64,000 bases of DNA. Source: Dyadobacter soli. GTDB lineage: Bacteria > Bacteroidota > Bacteroidia > Cytophagales > Spirosomataceae. The stretch is from the NCBI RefSeq assembly GCF_900101885.1, contig NZ_FNAN01000012.1, forward strand, positions 62,001 to 126,000. The letters are read 5' to 3'. The position numbers and the translations under genes were made by a program. The notes below the pieces were generated by a model. That model ran no database searches, was not told where the DNA came from, and worked only from the letters and a program-made list of their open reading frames with translations. Below are positions 10,272 to 19,440 of the stretch, piece by piece; the first letter of the stretch is position 1, and each line of letters starts with the position of its first letter.

Positions 10272-13200
10272 ATGAAGCATTTACAAGCCATACTATTGCT
10301 TTTGCTATTTTGCCGTGCCTCTTTTTCCCAAACCCTGCACAATGCTAAGAACGTCGATCGCACGGCGATGAGCTTTTTCGATGGTCAAAAGACCTTTCGC
10401 GCATTAGAACATACTGTAAACAATGACCCGGCAAGTGATAAAATTTACCGATTACAAACGCTACCTGAAAACGGGTATCCTGAGATCATCCTGAAAGGTG
10501 TTGATAATGGCACCGAAGTATTTTTTGAAGACCAAACACCTTTTGACAATCTGTTTGATAATAATCAGACTCCTCACCTCAGTTCCGAAGCAGTGCAAAC
10601 TTTCTACGGGTTTCAAGAAGTTATGAAGGCCTTTGGTCAGCGGTTTGGTTGGAAAGGCATTGATGGCACGGGGACACTTCCCATAAAAATATTCATGAAA
10701 GACGGAGAAGATGAACCGTTTCCAGTTCCAAACAATGCAGGATTCGTCGAGGATACTAGTAATGAACACTTCATTTTTTTCAGAAGTCTTTCCCAACCCG
10801 GGTCCTTTAATAACGTTCTCGAGATAATCGGACATGAATTTACCCATGCAGTACTTCTCCATAAAACAGGTGTAGTATATTCTGACGATCTGACATGTTC
10901 TGAATTCAACACTTTGCATGAAGGCATTGCAGATATCTTTGGCATTTATCTTGAAAACCGCATTGAAAAATCTGATCCTCAGAATTTCAACTGGCTATTT
11001 TCCGAACAATTTAAAGCAGCTGAAGACTTTTCGTCCCCAAAAAATCATCAATTCGCCGACACCTATAATGGACAATTTTATGTCAATGTCTGTTCGGACT
11101 ATTACAATCCACATCCTGGCGCAGGCGTCGCAGAAAAATGGTTTGTATTATTGAGTGATGGCTTTCAAGGCAGTGCGTATAACGACCTAGGTTACGGATA
11201 TTCCAATCTGTCGGGCATAGGACCCGAAAAAGCTATTCAGATAGTTTGGGAAGCCCTTGCTTCCTTAAAAGCCTATTCTGACTATCCTGCACTAAAGGCG
11301 TTTACACTCAAGGCTGCGGAAAAACTATATGGTCTACATTCAACTGAATATCTAGCCGTTCAGAACGCGTGGTGTGCTGTTGGCGTCTGCGATAACAATT
11401 CCGTGAGTTTTACGATGTATCCGGCCAATGGTGCTGTCTCCATCAATCCATGGCCAACGACAAAGATCAATCTTACCTGGCAAAACGCCCTGGCGACTAA
11501 ATGGAGGGTACAGACATCCACCAAATTCGATTTTTCGGAGAATTTGCAAGAGGTCGATACTGACAATACCACGATGGTTATTGATCCAAATGGCTTGTTG
11601 ACCTATTCCGCAAGCGTGGATGCTTATTACCATCCGGGTGAAAAGGTTTACGCCCGCGCCCAAATCATCGAAGCGGATCCGAATTTTTGTAAAGGGCTCA
11701 ACCCACTTTGCGCATACTACCAACAATTTGGGCCCGCACATGCATTCACGCTTAAAGATCAAAAAGTCGAATTCTGGCCCGGTAACAGTCTGCCCCAGGT
11801 TGTTAACCCATGGAACAAACCTAAATTTATATGGAAGTCAGTTCCAGGTTCAGATCGTTACAGAATACAGGTCGCTACCGACAATGCGTTCAAGGGCATA
11901 ATCTATGATGAGGTTGTGTTGCATACCGGCAACTTCACCGAAAAGGGGGAGATCAACACAATTTTAGAAGCAGGACACGACTACTATTTGCGAATCAGAG
12001 CAGAGCGGCTGGATTTCGTAAAAATCAATAAAAATTACGGAGCATGGTCTGATGTAATCCAAGTTCATGGTGCCACCCCTCAGACTTCCATTACTCAGGC
12101 GTTGAACCAGGGCCCGAATGATCCTCCCAAAGTAATACCCAGTCTTGGATGCTGGATTACCTGGTATGCTTATTCTGGGGCTACCTCCTATGTTGTTCAG
12201 GTGGCGAAAGACCCATCGTTTACGGATGTCATACGCTCAGAAACCGCCGCCGCCAACATTACTACAATTGAATTTGCCATACCCCAAGTACCAGACAAAA
12301 CAGAGCTTTTCTTTCGGGTTCTACCGCAAAAAGGGTCAGCTGTTGGACTGTGTAACAATACTTTTAGCGTCATAACAAATGAGAGTGCGACGATTCCCAA
12401 GATGAAAAGCCCGACTGATGGCTCTAATTTCCCGTTCAAGAACTTTTTGGCTGTTTTTAGCTGGAACGGAGGCACTCTTAGTATGCCAATAGTCGACCAT
12501 TTTGAATTGTTTGTTACAGAGAACACGTTCGGTTTGACCACCATTTTGGCCACGAAAGGGAAAGATTTAGACCTTGCCGTCTTGGATGAATTCCTGTTCG
12601 ACGATAAACTCGGGGTTACGGTAAGCGTGAGGGGAGTGGGTCCTTTCGGAGCGAAGTCAGCGTTATCAGCGCCATTCCACTACAATATTTGCGCTGATCA
12701 TCCCGTGGTGCTTTTTCCAGGCGACCAAACCGGCGTGGTAGATGCTATGCAGGACTTTAACATCGACTGGAACGACAGTTTCTTTGACCCGATTACAGAG
12801 TACAGGGTCACGCTCAAAGATGCTACAACAGGTATAGCGATGCCTGGGTTTAGTGACAAACCCACAACAGCCACCTCAATGCTTGTACCCGCAGGTACGC
12901 TCACCAATGGTAAAAAATATGCGGTATCGGTGAAAAACGCATTCTCCTGTGCGGGAATACTGTTGCCGGTGAATGTATTCTCGGCAGCGAGCTCGGGTTC
13001 CAACCAGCCCCAGCCGCCTAAACTCGTTAATTTTACCATTGGTTTCAATGGTTTTCGCAACGATCCGGATGGCAGTGTCTTCCCACCAGAATATGGCACC
13101 TCCAATTTTGTCCTGGGCTTTAAATTAATCGATCCCGATGAAAACCCGTTGGAACTTGTCGATCCAAATGGAAACATAGTTACAGAACTCGACGTAGATT

Positions 13201-13454
13201 CCGAAAACTCTGGTATAATCATGCACGCTTCTAATAAACCTCAGGGCACTTATAAGTTAAGGGTTACAATGAAGGACATTACCGATCCTCTTCTCTATTA
13301 TCCCTTCGACCAGCCACGGTTTTCTGTGTTTCTCAATGGACAACCAGAAATAAATCCTCATGTTATTACAGTGGATTTTGTAAATCCAGCCTCCGCTTTC
13401 AACGAATGGCAGGTCGGATTTCAGTTCGCAGACATCATTCTGGATATCAAATAG
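10272..13454 (+). CDS. Secreted thermolysin-like (M4-type) metallopeptidase, copy 2
   Basis: A 1060-residue paralogue of the gene just upstream. It has a signal peptide (MKHLQAILLLLLFCRASFSQ), the zinc motif HEFTH at 188-192 and HEGIAD supplying the third-ligand Glu at 217 and Asp at 221. The catalytic region and the long beta-rich C-terminal part align along the full length with copy 1. The final 350 residues are the most similar part, for example SSGSNQPQPPKLVNFT in both. In the segment matching the M4 catalytic His the sequence reads GYSNLSGIG, with no His, so activity may differ. The 25-bp spacing to both neighbours supports one transcript. Family assignment is firm; substrate is unknown. 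Confidence 0.85.
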   Translation: MKHLQAILLLLLFCRASFSQTLHNAKNVDRTAMSFFDGQKTFRALEHTVNNDPASDKIYRLQTLPENGYPEIILKGVDNGTEVFFEDQTPFDNLFDNNQTPHLSSEAVQTFYGFQEVMKAFGQRFGWKGIDGTGTLPIKIFMKDGEDEPFPVPNNAGFVEDTSNEHFIFFRSLSQPGSFNNVLEIIGHEFTHAVLLHKTGVVYSDDLTCSEFNTLHEGIADIFGIYLENRIEKSDPQNFNWLFSEQFKAAEDFSSPKNHQFADTYNGQFYVNVCSDYYNPHPGAGVAEKWFVLLSDGFQGSAYNDLGYGYSNLSGIGPEKAIQIVWEALASLKAYSDYPALKAFTLKAAEKLYGLHSTEYLAVQNAWCAVGVCDNNSVSFTMYPANGAVSINPWPTTKINLTWQNALATKWRVQTSTKFDFSENLQEVDTDNTTMVIDPNGLLTYSASVDAYYHPGEKVYARAQIIEADPNFCKGLNPLCAYYQQFGPAHAFTLKDQKVEFWPGNSLPQVVNPWNKPKFIWKSVPGSDRYRIQVATDNAFKGIIYDEVVLHTGNFTEKGEINTILEAGHDYYLRIRAERLDFVKINKNYGAWSDVIQVHGATPQTSITQALNQGPNDPPKVIPSLGCWITWYAYSGATSYVVQVAKDPSFTDVIRSETAAANITTIEFAIPQVPDKTELFFRVLPQKGSAVGLCNNTFSVITNESATIPKMKSPTDGSNFPFKNFLAVFSWNGGTLSMPIVDHFELFVTENTFGLTTILATKGKDLDLAVLDEFLFDDKLGVTVSVRGVGPFGAKSALSAPFHYNICADHPVVLFPGDQTGVVDAMQDFNIDWNDSFFDPITEYRVTLKDATTGIAMPGFSDKPTTATSMLVPAGTLTNGKKYAVSVKNAFSCAGILLPVNVFSAASSGSNQPQPPKLVNFTIGFNGFRNDPDGSVFPPEYGTSNFVLGFKLIDPDENPLELVDPNGNIVTELDVDSENSGIIMHASNKPQGTYKLRVTMKDITDPLLYYPFDQPRFSVFLNGQPEINPHVITVDFVNPASAFNEWQVGFQFADIILDIK

Positions 13455-13479
13455 TCTCAAAATTTAATTTAAACATGCT

Positions 13480-13971
13480 ATGAAAATTCCCAAACTATTG
13501 CTCGCAACCTGCATCCTTTCCATGTGCGCACTCACATCCCGCGCCCAGCAAGTCCGTTATGCCACAAAATCGTTGACTGTTAAGCTCAACGGCGACATCC
13601 TTACAGCCATCGATGCCTCAGGCAAGCATGTGGCCAATGTGGATTTGACAAAACCTGCGTTAAAGGGCAAGGTGGTAGCATTCGCCTATTCCAGCAAAAA
13701 GAAGGAAATCAGCGATGAAGCTAACGAGCCTGTTAATAGCCTGACGCTTTTCCCGAACCCGGCTTCCAAGCAGGTTCAGCTCAATTTGAAGGGAAACTGG
13801 AAATTTCCGGTGGATATACAAATACTCGATCGCAATGGGAATGCCCTGCTGAGTAACAGCCTCCAATCTACCGAGCACACGTTGAACATTGCTTCGCTTC
13901 GGCAGGGTGTTTATATTCTGAAAGCAGAGTCGGGCGAATCCAGGGCGGTGGAGAAGTTGGTTGTCGAGTAG
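13480..13971 (+). CDS. Small T9SS type A sorting-domain protein
   Basis: A 163-residue exported protein with a signal peptide (MKIPKLLLATCILSMCALTSRAQ), a short mature part of about 65 residues, then a C-terminal type A sorting domain from about residue 87. The domain shows LFPNPASKQVQLNL, a central DIQILDRNGN strand, LRQGVYILKAESG and the closing EKLVVE. That domain normally directs a protein through the type IX secretion system and is then cleaved. The mature part is very small for such cargo and no enzyme domain is visible. It is third in the unit with the two metallopeptidases, 25 bp after copy 2, so it may be a partner, a substrate or a surface anchor for them. This role is inference. 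Confidence 0.8.
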   Translation: MKIPKLLLATCILSMCALTSRAQQVRYATKSLTVKLNGDILTAIDASGKHVANVDLTKPALKGKVVAFAYSSKKKEISDEANEPVNSLTLFPNPASKQVQLNLKGNWKFPVDIQILDRNGNALLSNSLQSTEHTLNIASLRQGVYILKAESGESRAVEKLVVE

Positions 13972-14069
13972 CGCCGGCTCCTGTTTTGATCTGCGGTAAG
14001 TGACGGAATGGCCATTTTTAAAGCACAAATTGCTTATATTTAGCCATTCCTGATTCTATCCAAACTGCC

Positions 14070-14570
14070 ATGAAATACACTGCTTCCCTTGATAAATCTA
14101 CTAAAATTATGACAGCGGGACTGACGGTCTTGTTCGTCGGCATTGGTGTTTTAGAGCTTTCGACCTTTTCTGAGGAGGCAAAAATCGGGGCATTTGTTTC
14201 AATCGGAATTCTGCTAGCTGTTTACGGTGCTGCTTACGTCTTTCGGACAACAGGCTACACACTGACAGGCGATGAATTGACCATTCACCGTCCTATCAGC
14301 GATGTTACCTATTCCAGACAGACCATCGACTCTGTGCGGATTGTCACGAAAGAGCAACTCAAATTTACGATCCGTACTTTCGGTGTGGGTGGTTTCTGGG
14401 GGTATTATGGCAAGTTTTACAATTCGTCCTTCGGCAAAATGACCTGGTATGTCACCCGCCGCGATCAAATGGTGCTAATCAAGACAGCCGATAAGATCAT
14501 ACTTGTTTCTCCGGACAATATCGATTCATTTACCAGAGATCTGGAAAAAGACACCCACGTTCTCAGCTAA
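14070..14570 (+). CDS. Membrane protein with bacterial PH-like domain
   Basis: A 166-residue protein with two N-terminal membrane helices (about 12-30 and 38-58) forming a hairpin. A cytoplasmic beta-rich domain follows (TGYTLTGDELTIHRPISD, then TIDSVRIVTKEQ) and ends in a helix (SPDNIDSFTRDLEKD). This layout matches the bacterial pleckstrin-homology (bPH) membrane proteins, whose role is poorly defined. Gly/Tyr/Phe-rich residues near 110-120 (GVGGFWGYYGKF) are typical of the family. The gene stands alone downstream of the peptidase operon, with about 100 bp between, and is convergent with the esterase gene. Confidence 0.7.
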   Translation: MKYTASLDKSTKIMTAGLTVLFVGIGVLELSTFSEEAKIGAFVSIGILLAVYGAAYVFRTTGYTLTGDELTIHRPISDVTYSRQTIDSVRIVTKEQLKFTIRTFGVGGFWGYYGKFYNSSFGKMTWYVTRRDQMVLIKTADKIILVSPDNIDSFTRDLEKDTHVLS

Positions 14571-14594
14571 GCGCGACAAACGTGAACTGTGCCA

Positions 14595-15635
14595 TTATTT
14601 GCTTACCAGATTCTTCGAAAAAAATGGAAGCATCTTTGTCTCGATCCGTTCGCCGATCTTGTTGATGTGATCGCCCTGGTACTCTTCGTAGGTGTGCTCG
14701 ATCTTGTAGTTATCCAGTACCTGATGCAGGATTTTGATGTTGGCAGCAATAGGTTGGTCGCGGTCGCCGGCGTCGAAACCGATGCCCTTCATTTGTTTTA
14801 AATTGGTAATGTACTGATCAATGCTCGTCAACGGCATGTTGGCATTCCATTTAAGTTCGGCGGCAGGATTCACCTTCCCGTTTTCGACGATCGCATCGGT
14901 ATAGAACGGAGGGCGCAGCGGATTAGGCGACCACGCAGCGGCATAAGCGAGGGCGGCTTTGGTCATAAAATCGGCTTTTGCAATGTCGTCAGGCGTTTTC
15001 ACGGCTTCGATTTTCGCGAGCGCATCGGCGGAGCGGGCGTTCCCCGGCGCCAGGCAGCAAGGGCTCAGCAGGTAAATGCTCGAAAAGATTTCGGGATGCC
15101 GTTCGCCGATCCGGATCGTGCCGTAGCCCCCCATCGAATGCCCGGCCAGGCCGCGACTTGCGGGTTTAGCGATTGTACGGTAATGCTGATCGATATATGC
15201 GACGAGTTCTTTCGACACAAAATCTTCCCAGTTTCCGGCCGTGATCGAATTGGAATAATAGCTACCGCCACTCCGGGTCAATGCATTCGGCGTGACGATG
15301 ATCATCTCCTGCGCCTGACCCGACGCGAATACCTTGTCGACAATCACCGGCAAGTTGATCCAATGCTTCACAAACCCATACCACTGGGCATCGGTATCCG
15401 TAAATCCGTGCAGCAAATAAACCACCGGAAAGCGGCGTTTCGATTCTTTTTTGTAGCTCGGCGGCAAGTATACCGATACATCCGGATCGGCAGGGTTGCC
15501 TTCCAGATTACCTTCCAGCGACTTGCCGTGGACTTTAATGCGCTCCACCGACCCATTCAGCGGCGATTGTGCAAAGGTGAAAACGGGTGCAAGCAGGATA
15601 GCAAACAGGAAGGCGGTTAATCTTTTTCTTTTCAT
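14595..15635 (-). CDS. Secreted esterase (esterase D/CE1-like alpha/beta hydrolase)
   Basis: A 346-residue alpha/beta hydrolase with a signal peptide (MKRKRLTAFLFAILLAPVFTFAQ). The oxyanion-region segment FPVVYLLHGFTDTD is followed by the nucleophile elbow GHSMGGYG. The His of the triad is likely the one in YQGDHINKIGER near residue 325. Overall resemblance is to the esterase D, feruloyl esterase and antigen-85 group, where substrates range from acyl sugars to S-formylglutathione. The signal peptide argues for a periplasmic or secreted acyl-ester hydrolase rather than the cytosolic formaldehyde enzyme. It lies next to a pirin gene on the same strand, 70 bp apart, with no obvious functional link. 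Confidence 0.85.
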   Translation of the reverse strand: MKRKRLTAFLFAILLAPVFTFAQSPLNGSVERIKVHGKSLEGNLEGNPADPDVSVYLPPSYKKESKRRFPVVYLLHGFTDTDAQWYGFVKHWINLPVIVDKVFASGQAQEMIIVTPNALTRSGGSYYSNSITAGNWEDFVSKELVAYIDQHYRTIAKPASRGLAGHSMGGYGTIRIGERHPEIFSSIYLLSPCCLAPGNARSADALAKIEAVKTPDDIAKADFMTKAALAYAAAWSPNPLRPPFYTDAIVENGKVNPAAELKWNANMPLTSIDQYITNLKQMKGIGFDAGDRDQPIAANIKILHQVLDNYKIEHTYEEYQGDHINKIGERIETKMLPFFSKNLVSK

Positions 15636-15705
15636 TACAGGTCAGGTTTGAATCTGCCCCAAATTAAGAAAGATTAACCGCCCGTTAAAGCGCATTGAAA
15701 TTTGA

Positions 15706-16587
15706 TCAATAATTAAATCGCTGGCCCTCCGACAAGGTCGAAACATGCCGCATTTTCCCATGCCGGAAATCACTGTAAAGCTCCTTGATTTCTTCCTGAT
15801 GGTCTGAAATGAACGGTCCGTGCGATACGATAGGATCGTGCTGCGGCTCGCCCGCATACAACACCACGCGAGCGCCTCCTGCGCCTGCGACGACAGTAAG
15901 CTCACTCGACTCGCCGGCATCGCCCCGACTCAGCCATCCTATTTGATTAATTTCCAGTACCTGCTCCTCGTCTCTTACCCTCACATCCCCATCAATCACA
16001 TACAAAAATGCATTGTAAGACGCGGGCAGCAATTCTGAAAGCCTCGCGCCGGGTTTCAATTGGATATCGGCGACGATGAGCGGCACATAATTCTTAACCG
16101 GCGAATGCAAGCCGGCAAACGCACCGCTATACAAAACCGTTTTCACACCATTCCTTTCAGCCGCCGGCGCATTCTCAAATGCCAGATCCTGCACCCTGGG
16201 ATCAGCCCAACGGTCCGCTTTGGGCAAGTTGAGCCACATTTGCAGCAACCGCATCCGCGATCTGCCCTCGATGGTTTCCGAGTGAACAATGCCGCTACCG
16301 GCGGTCATCATTTGAAAATCACCCTGTTTCATGGTATGCGTTTCGTCGCCAATTTCGCCTTCCAGCAGCAGTGAAACGGTTTCAAACCCGGCATGCGGGT
16401 GCGGGCCTCCCACCGGCGCGTCGTCTTTTTTATCCAAAAAATCGTCCATCAGTGCGATGAACGGGTCGCTATGCTCGAATTCACGGTAAATCACCGCTCG
16501 TGCCGTGTGGTCGGGGCCAAGAAAGCCGGGTTGCGCAGGCGGCGTTTTAATGCTGATTATATTCCTGATAATGCCTTGATTTTCCAT
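15706..16587 (-). CDS. Pirin family protein
   Basis: A 293-residue bicupin. The start was set at the ATG at 16587 (MENQGIIRNIISIKTPP). The N-terminal cupin carries the pirin metal-binding pattern: PHPHAGFETVSLLLEGE followed by MTAGSGIVHSE, giving the His-His-His-Glu type ligands. The C-terminal cupin (from about 170) has no metal motif, as usual. Pirins include quercetinase-like enzymes and redox-linked regulators; which applies here cannot be read from the sequence. It is probably cytoplasmic, since no signal peptide is seen. It is divergent from the GNAT gene across about 290 bp. Confidence 0.92.
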   Translation of the reverse strand: MENQGIIRNIISIKTPPAQPGFLGPDHTARAVIYREFEHSDPFIALMDDFLDKKDDAPVGGPHPHAGFETVSLLLEGEIGDETHTMKQGDFQMMTAGSGIVHSETIEGRSRMRLLQMWLNLPKADRWADPRVQDLAFENAPAAERNGVKTVLYSGAFAGLHSPVKNYVPLIVADIQLKPGARLSELLPASYNAFLYVIDGDVRVRDEEQVLEINQIGWLSRGDAGESSELTVVAGAGGARVVLYAGEPQHDPIVSHGPFISDHQEEIKELYSDFRHGKMRHVSTLSEGQRFNY

Positions 16588-16881
16588 GATCTGTTTCGTT
16601 TTCAATTGGATGGGCCTGAATGCGGCCCCATTCAATAAACAAAAACAGCCGATCAGTCATCCATTCGATTCACTATACATTAGGTTAGCGAGGATCGCGA
16701 AATGGGCATCCACCTTCCGTCCAGGATCAAAAAATGACAAAAAAATGTCACCAATTGCAAAAATCAGGCAAATAGACAAATTGTTTCCGTCAATTTTTTG
16801 TTAAAACAGATGGGGCTGTGGTACCCAACCCGGCAGCCCCATGCCATGTACCCATTTAAGAATCCCATTTTACACTTCACA
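16588..16881. other. Intergenic region between pirin and GNAT genes
   Basis: Nearly 300 bases without a supported gene, between two divergently transcribed genes, so it must hold both promoters. The only structure seen is a 7-bp inverted repeat, GGGGCTG at 16812-16818 and CAGCCCC at 16834-16840. It would form a hairpin in the GNAT leader if transcription starts upstream of it. No coding potential was recognised. Confidence 0.4.
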
Positions 16882-17376
16882 ATGCAATTTTATTCAGAAC
16901 GTTTACGCTACGAAAAATTCACGCCCAGCCATTTCGAAGACTATTTCCGGCTAGTATCACATCAGGACGTGATGGTACACATCAGCGGCACCGGGCTCGA
17001 CCTGGACGGTGCCCGCAAAAGATTCGAAAGGTCGCTTCACGCCGACGGGCAGCAGGCCGACATGGGCTTTGTCGCCGTATACGAGCGGGCCAGCGATTCA
17101 TATGTAGGTTTGGGCAAAATTGTACCTTTCGAAGATGGTTTCACCGAAATCGGTTACGCATTGCTCCCCGAATTCTGGGGAAAGGGCTACGCATCCGAAA
17201 TCACCGGCACGCTCATCGCATACGCCCGCAAATGCGGCAGCGTAGAGTCGATCGTAGCGCTGGTAGATCCCGAAAACCAAGCCTCTATCAACGTCCTTAC
17301 CAAACAGCAATTCCGCTTTTTCAGGGAAGTGCCGGAAGGCGATGTGGTGCGGCATGATTACATTCTGGATTTGTAG
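16882..17376 (+). CDS. GNAT-family N-acetyltransferase
   Basis: About 164 residues from the ATG at 16882 (MQFYSERLRYEKF), the usual N-terminal pattern for RimJ/RimL-like acetyltransferases. Earlier in-frame starts exist, but their added residues do not look like this family. The acetyl-CoA-binding motif region is seen as EIGYALLPEFWGKGYASEIT, followed by NQASINVLTKQQFRF, the typical helix and strand near the C-terminus. The substrate is unknown (a protein N-terminus or a small amine). Its stop codon directly abuts the stop of the convergent lipoprotein gene, with no bases between. Confidence 0.88.
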   Translation: MQFYSERLRYEKFTPSHFEDYFRLVSHQDVMVHISGTGLDLDGARKRFERSLHADGQQADMGFVAVYERASDSYVGLGKIVPFEDGFTEIGYALLPEFWGKGYASEITGTLIAYARKCGSVESIVALVDPENQASINVLTKQQFRFFREVPEGDVVRHDYILDL

Positions 17377-18138
17377 CTACCGGTCGGTGAATGCCAGGCC
17401 CATCTGATTTGCCCGGTAGGATGCCTCCGTACCTTTGAATTCCATCGTCACACTTTCGTAGTAATCGTCGCCGTCCCATGCGTCGCCTACCCGCAACGGC
17501 TGGCCCGATAGCTTATGAACGGCCGTTACCCGGTAGCGACCAATGGGGATATCGTCGATGCGGTTATGGTTGTTGGAACCACTTTTTCCGCCGCTCAATT
17601 TCAGCACCTTACCGCTAGCCCCGTCAATCAACGGCCCGTCCGGGCGGAAGGTAAATTCTACATCTTCCGACCGAATCTCTGAATTGGGATCGGCGTACAA
17701 CTCGGCTGAGCCGCCATAGTACAAATTGAGGCTCTTATCGGGAAGGCGTCCCTGAATTTTCCATTCGAAATTACGAACCGGCTTCTCCTCGACGCTGAAA
17801 GACTCGGTGTTTTCGGGATGGAGCCGCATTTTGTAAACCCTGCCGTTGTACTCGACCAACGTGTAAGCATCGACAATCCATTGACCGAGCCCCTCGACAA
17901 CCGCCATTTGATAGGAACCGTCCGCTTTGGTAGTCACTTCGGCCCCACGGCCTTTAAAAACAGTATTTTCTGTAAAAACAGTGGCACCTGCTACGCCTTT
18001 ACCCTGCTGGTCAACGACCTTGCCCACGAGGTAGCCGCCCTTACCGGAGTCTCCGCCCGGAGCTCCATTCTCACCGGGATCTGTGCACGAAAAAAACGTA
18101 GAAATAGCAATAAAGAAGAATAGTAATTGATGTTTCAT
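17377..18138 (-). CDS. Lipoprotein with carboxypeptidase-regulatory-like domain
   Basis: The start at 18138 gives a 253-residue protein with a lipoprotein signal (MKHQLLFFFIAISTFFSCTDP). A Gly-rich segment follows, then a carboxypeptidase regulatory-like or CNA-B-type beta-sandwich (GYLVGKVVDQQGKGVAGATV, about residues 35-110). The remaining 140 residues, beta-rich, are unassigned; IPIGRYRVTAVHKLSG suggests a second Ig-like fold. Such lipoproteins sit on the outer membrane of Bacteroidota. No SusC/SusD partner is adjacent, so a nutrient-uptake role cannot be claimed. The gene is monocistronic. Confidence 0.7.
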   Translation of the reverse strand: MKHQLLFFFIAISTFFSCTDPGENGAPGGDSGKGGYLVGKVVDQQGKGVAGATVFTENTVFKGRGAEVTTKADGSYQMAVVEGLGQWIVDAYTLVEYNGRVYKMRLHPENTESFSVEEKPVRNFEWKIQGRLPDKSLNLYYGGSAELYADPNSEIRSEDVEFTFRPDGPLIDGASGKVLKLSGGKSGSNNHNRIDDIPIGRYRVTAVHKLSGQPLRVGDAWDGDDYYESVTMEFKGTEASYRANQMGLAFTDR

Positions 18139-18364
18139 GGCTTGATTATATGATTTTGACAATGCAAAATTCATCTACAAGCCTTCAACTGACCAGCCGA
18201 CCCTGCATGCGCTGCGGTTTTAATGTGTTTAACTGCCACAAATGCCCGGTCAATTGTGGGTGTTGATTATTGCAAGCGCGGCCTGAGTTGCTGGTTGGCA
18301 TAATTGTTTCTGCATACCTGATCAGTTCCAAGCCATACCACACATGCAGAGAAATTGACACCAA

Positions 18365-19270
18365 ATGACTGAATCACAATATATTACACACCAAACCATC
18401 GTAGTAGCAGGAGCGACCGGGCACCTCGGGACTTTGATTGTAAAAGAACTCCTCGCGCGACATGCGCATGTGAAGGCGCTCGTGCGTAAGGACACACCCC
18501 TATCCAAGACCGCCCCGCTTGAAAAAGCGGGTGCAATGGTAATTCCGGTCGATTACCAGAATACCGTTACGCTTACCGAGGCACTCCGCGATGCCCAATG
18601 TGTCATTTCGGCATTGTCGGGCTTGCGGGAGGTGATCGTAGACATGCAATCCGACCTGCTGAAAGCGGCGCTGAATGCGGGCGTACCCCGCTTTATTCCA
18701 TCGGACTATTGCATTGATTATCAAAAACTTCCCAATGGATCAAACCGCAACCTCGACCTGCGCCGGGAGTTCGCGGTGATCATCGACAACACACCTATCC
18801 ATACCACATCCATTCTCAATGGCATGTTCACCGACCTGCTCAAAGACCAGGCGCCATTGATTCTCCCGAAGTTGAAACGCGTGATCTACTGGGGCGACGC
18901 CGACCAGCCGATGGATTTCACTACCATCGCCAACACCGCAGCATTCACTGCCGCCGCCGCGCTCGATTCGCAGGCTCCGCGGTTTTTACGCATTGCCGGT
19001 GAGGTCGCCACGATACGTGATTTGCAACGGGCTGCAAGCAGGGCCTATGGAAAGGAGTTCGGTTTGTGGAGAATTGGCGGCCTGGGATTTCTGGCCACTA
19101 TGATCCGCATTATGCGCACCATTGCCCCTGCCCGGGAAGAGGTCTTTCCACCCTGGCAGGGGATGCAATACCTGCACAATATGCTCAGCGGTCTACCGAA
19201 ATTGGAACCGCTGGATAATGCGCGCTATCCGGAAATTAAATGGACAACCGTCAGAGAGGTATTGGGCTGA
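18365..19270 (+). CDS. NmrA-like NAD(P)-binding protein
   Basis: A 301-residue atypical short-chain dehydrogenase-like protein. The N-terminal Rossmann motif is clear: IVVAGATGHLGTLIVKELL. It is followed by VKALVRKD, the position that favours NADP(H). The family lacks the standard SDR catalytic Tyr-Lys pair in several branches, and I do not see a confident YxxxK; a redox-sensing or isoflavone-reductase-like role is possible. The C-terminal part (residues 190-300) forms the substrate pocket in relatives. A single gene with about 225 bp upstream; a non-coding gap of 170 bp follows. Confidence 0.85.
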   Translation: MTESQYITHQTIVVAGATGHLGTLIVKELLARHAHVKALVRKDTPLSKTAPLEKAGAMVIPVDYQNTVTLTEALRDAQCVISALSGLREVIVDMQSDLLKAALNAGVPRFIPSDYCIDYQKLPNGSNRNLDLRREFAVIIDNTPIHTTSILNGMFTDLLKDQAPLILPKLKRVIYWGDADQPMDFTTIANTAAFTAAAALDSQAPRFLRIAGEVATIRDLQRAASRAYGKEFGLWRIGGLGFLATMIRIMRTIAPAREEVFPPWQGMQYLHNMLSGLPKLEPLDNARYPEIKWTTVREVLG

Positions 19271-19380
19271 TGCCGAATGCAATTTGTTAATTTTGAAGTC
19301 TGGAAAAAAGAGCTTCAATTTGTCGCGACCGCCCCCTGTGAATGTTCGTTTTAGGGCGTATGCATGACGGTGCAAGGCTA

Positions 19381-19388
19381 TACATTTG
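19381..19388 (+). promoter_or_regulatory. Bacteroidota -7 promoter element
   Basis: The bases TACATTTG fit the Bacteroidota sigma-A -7 consensus TAnnTTTG exactly. It lies 52 bases before the VOC-protein start at 19441, which leaves a leader of about 45 nt. The -33 TTTG element is not convincing at the right distance. Confidence 0.5.
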
Positions 19389-19440
19389 CATCAGTCAACA
19401 ATCTAAAATCAAGTCCCATCACCTTTAAAATCTTTTAGCT

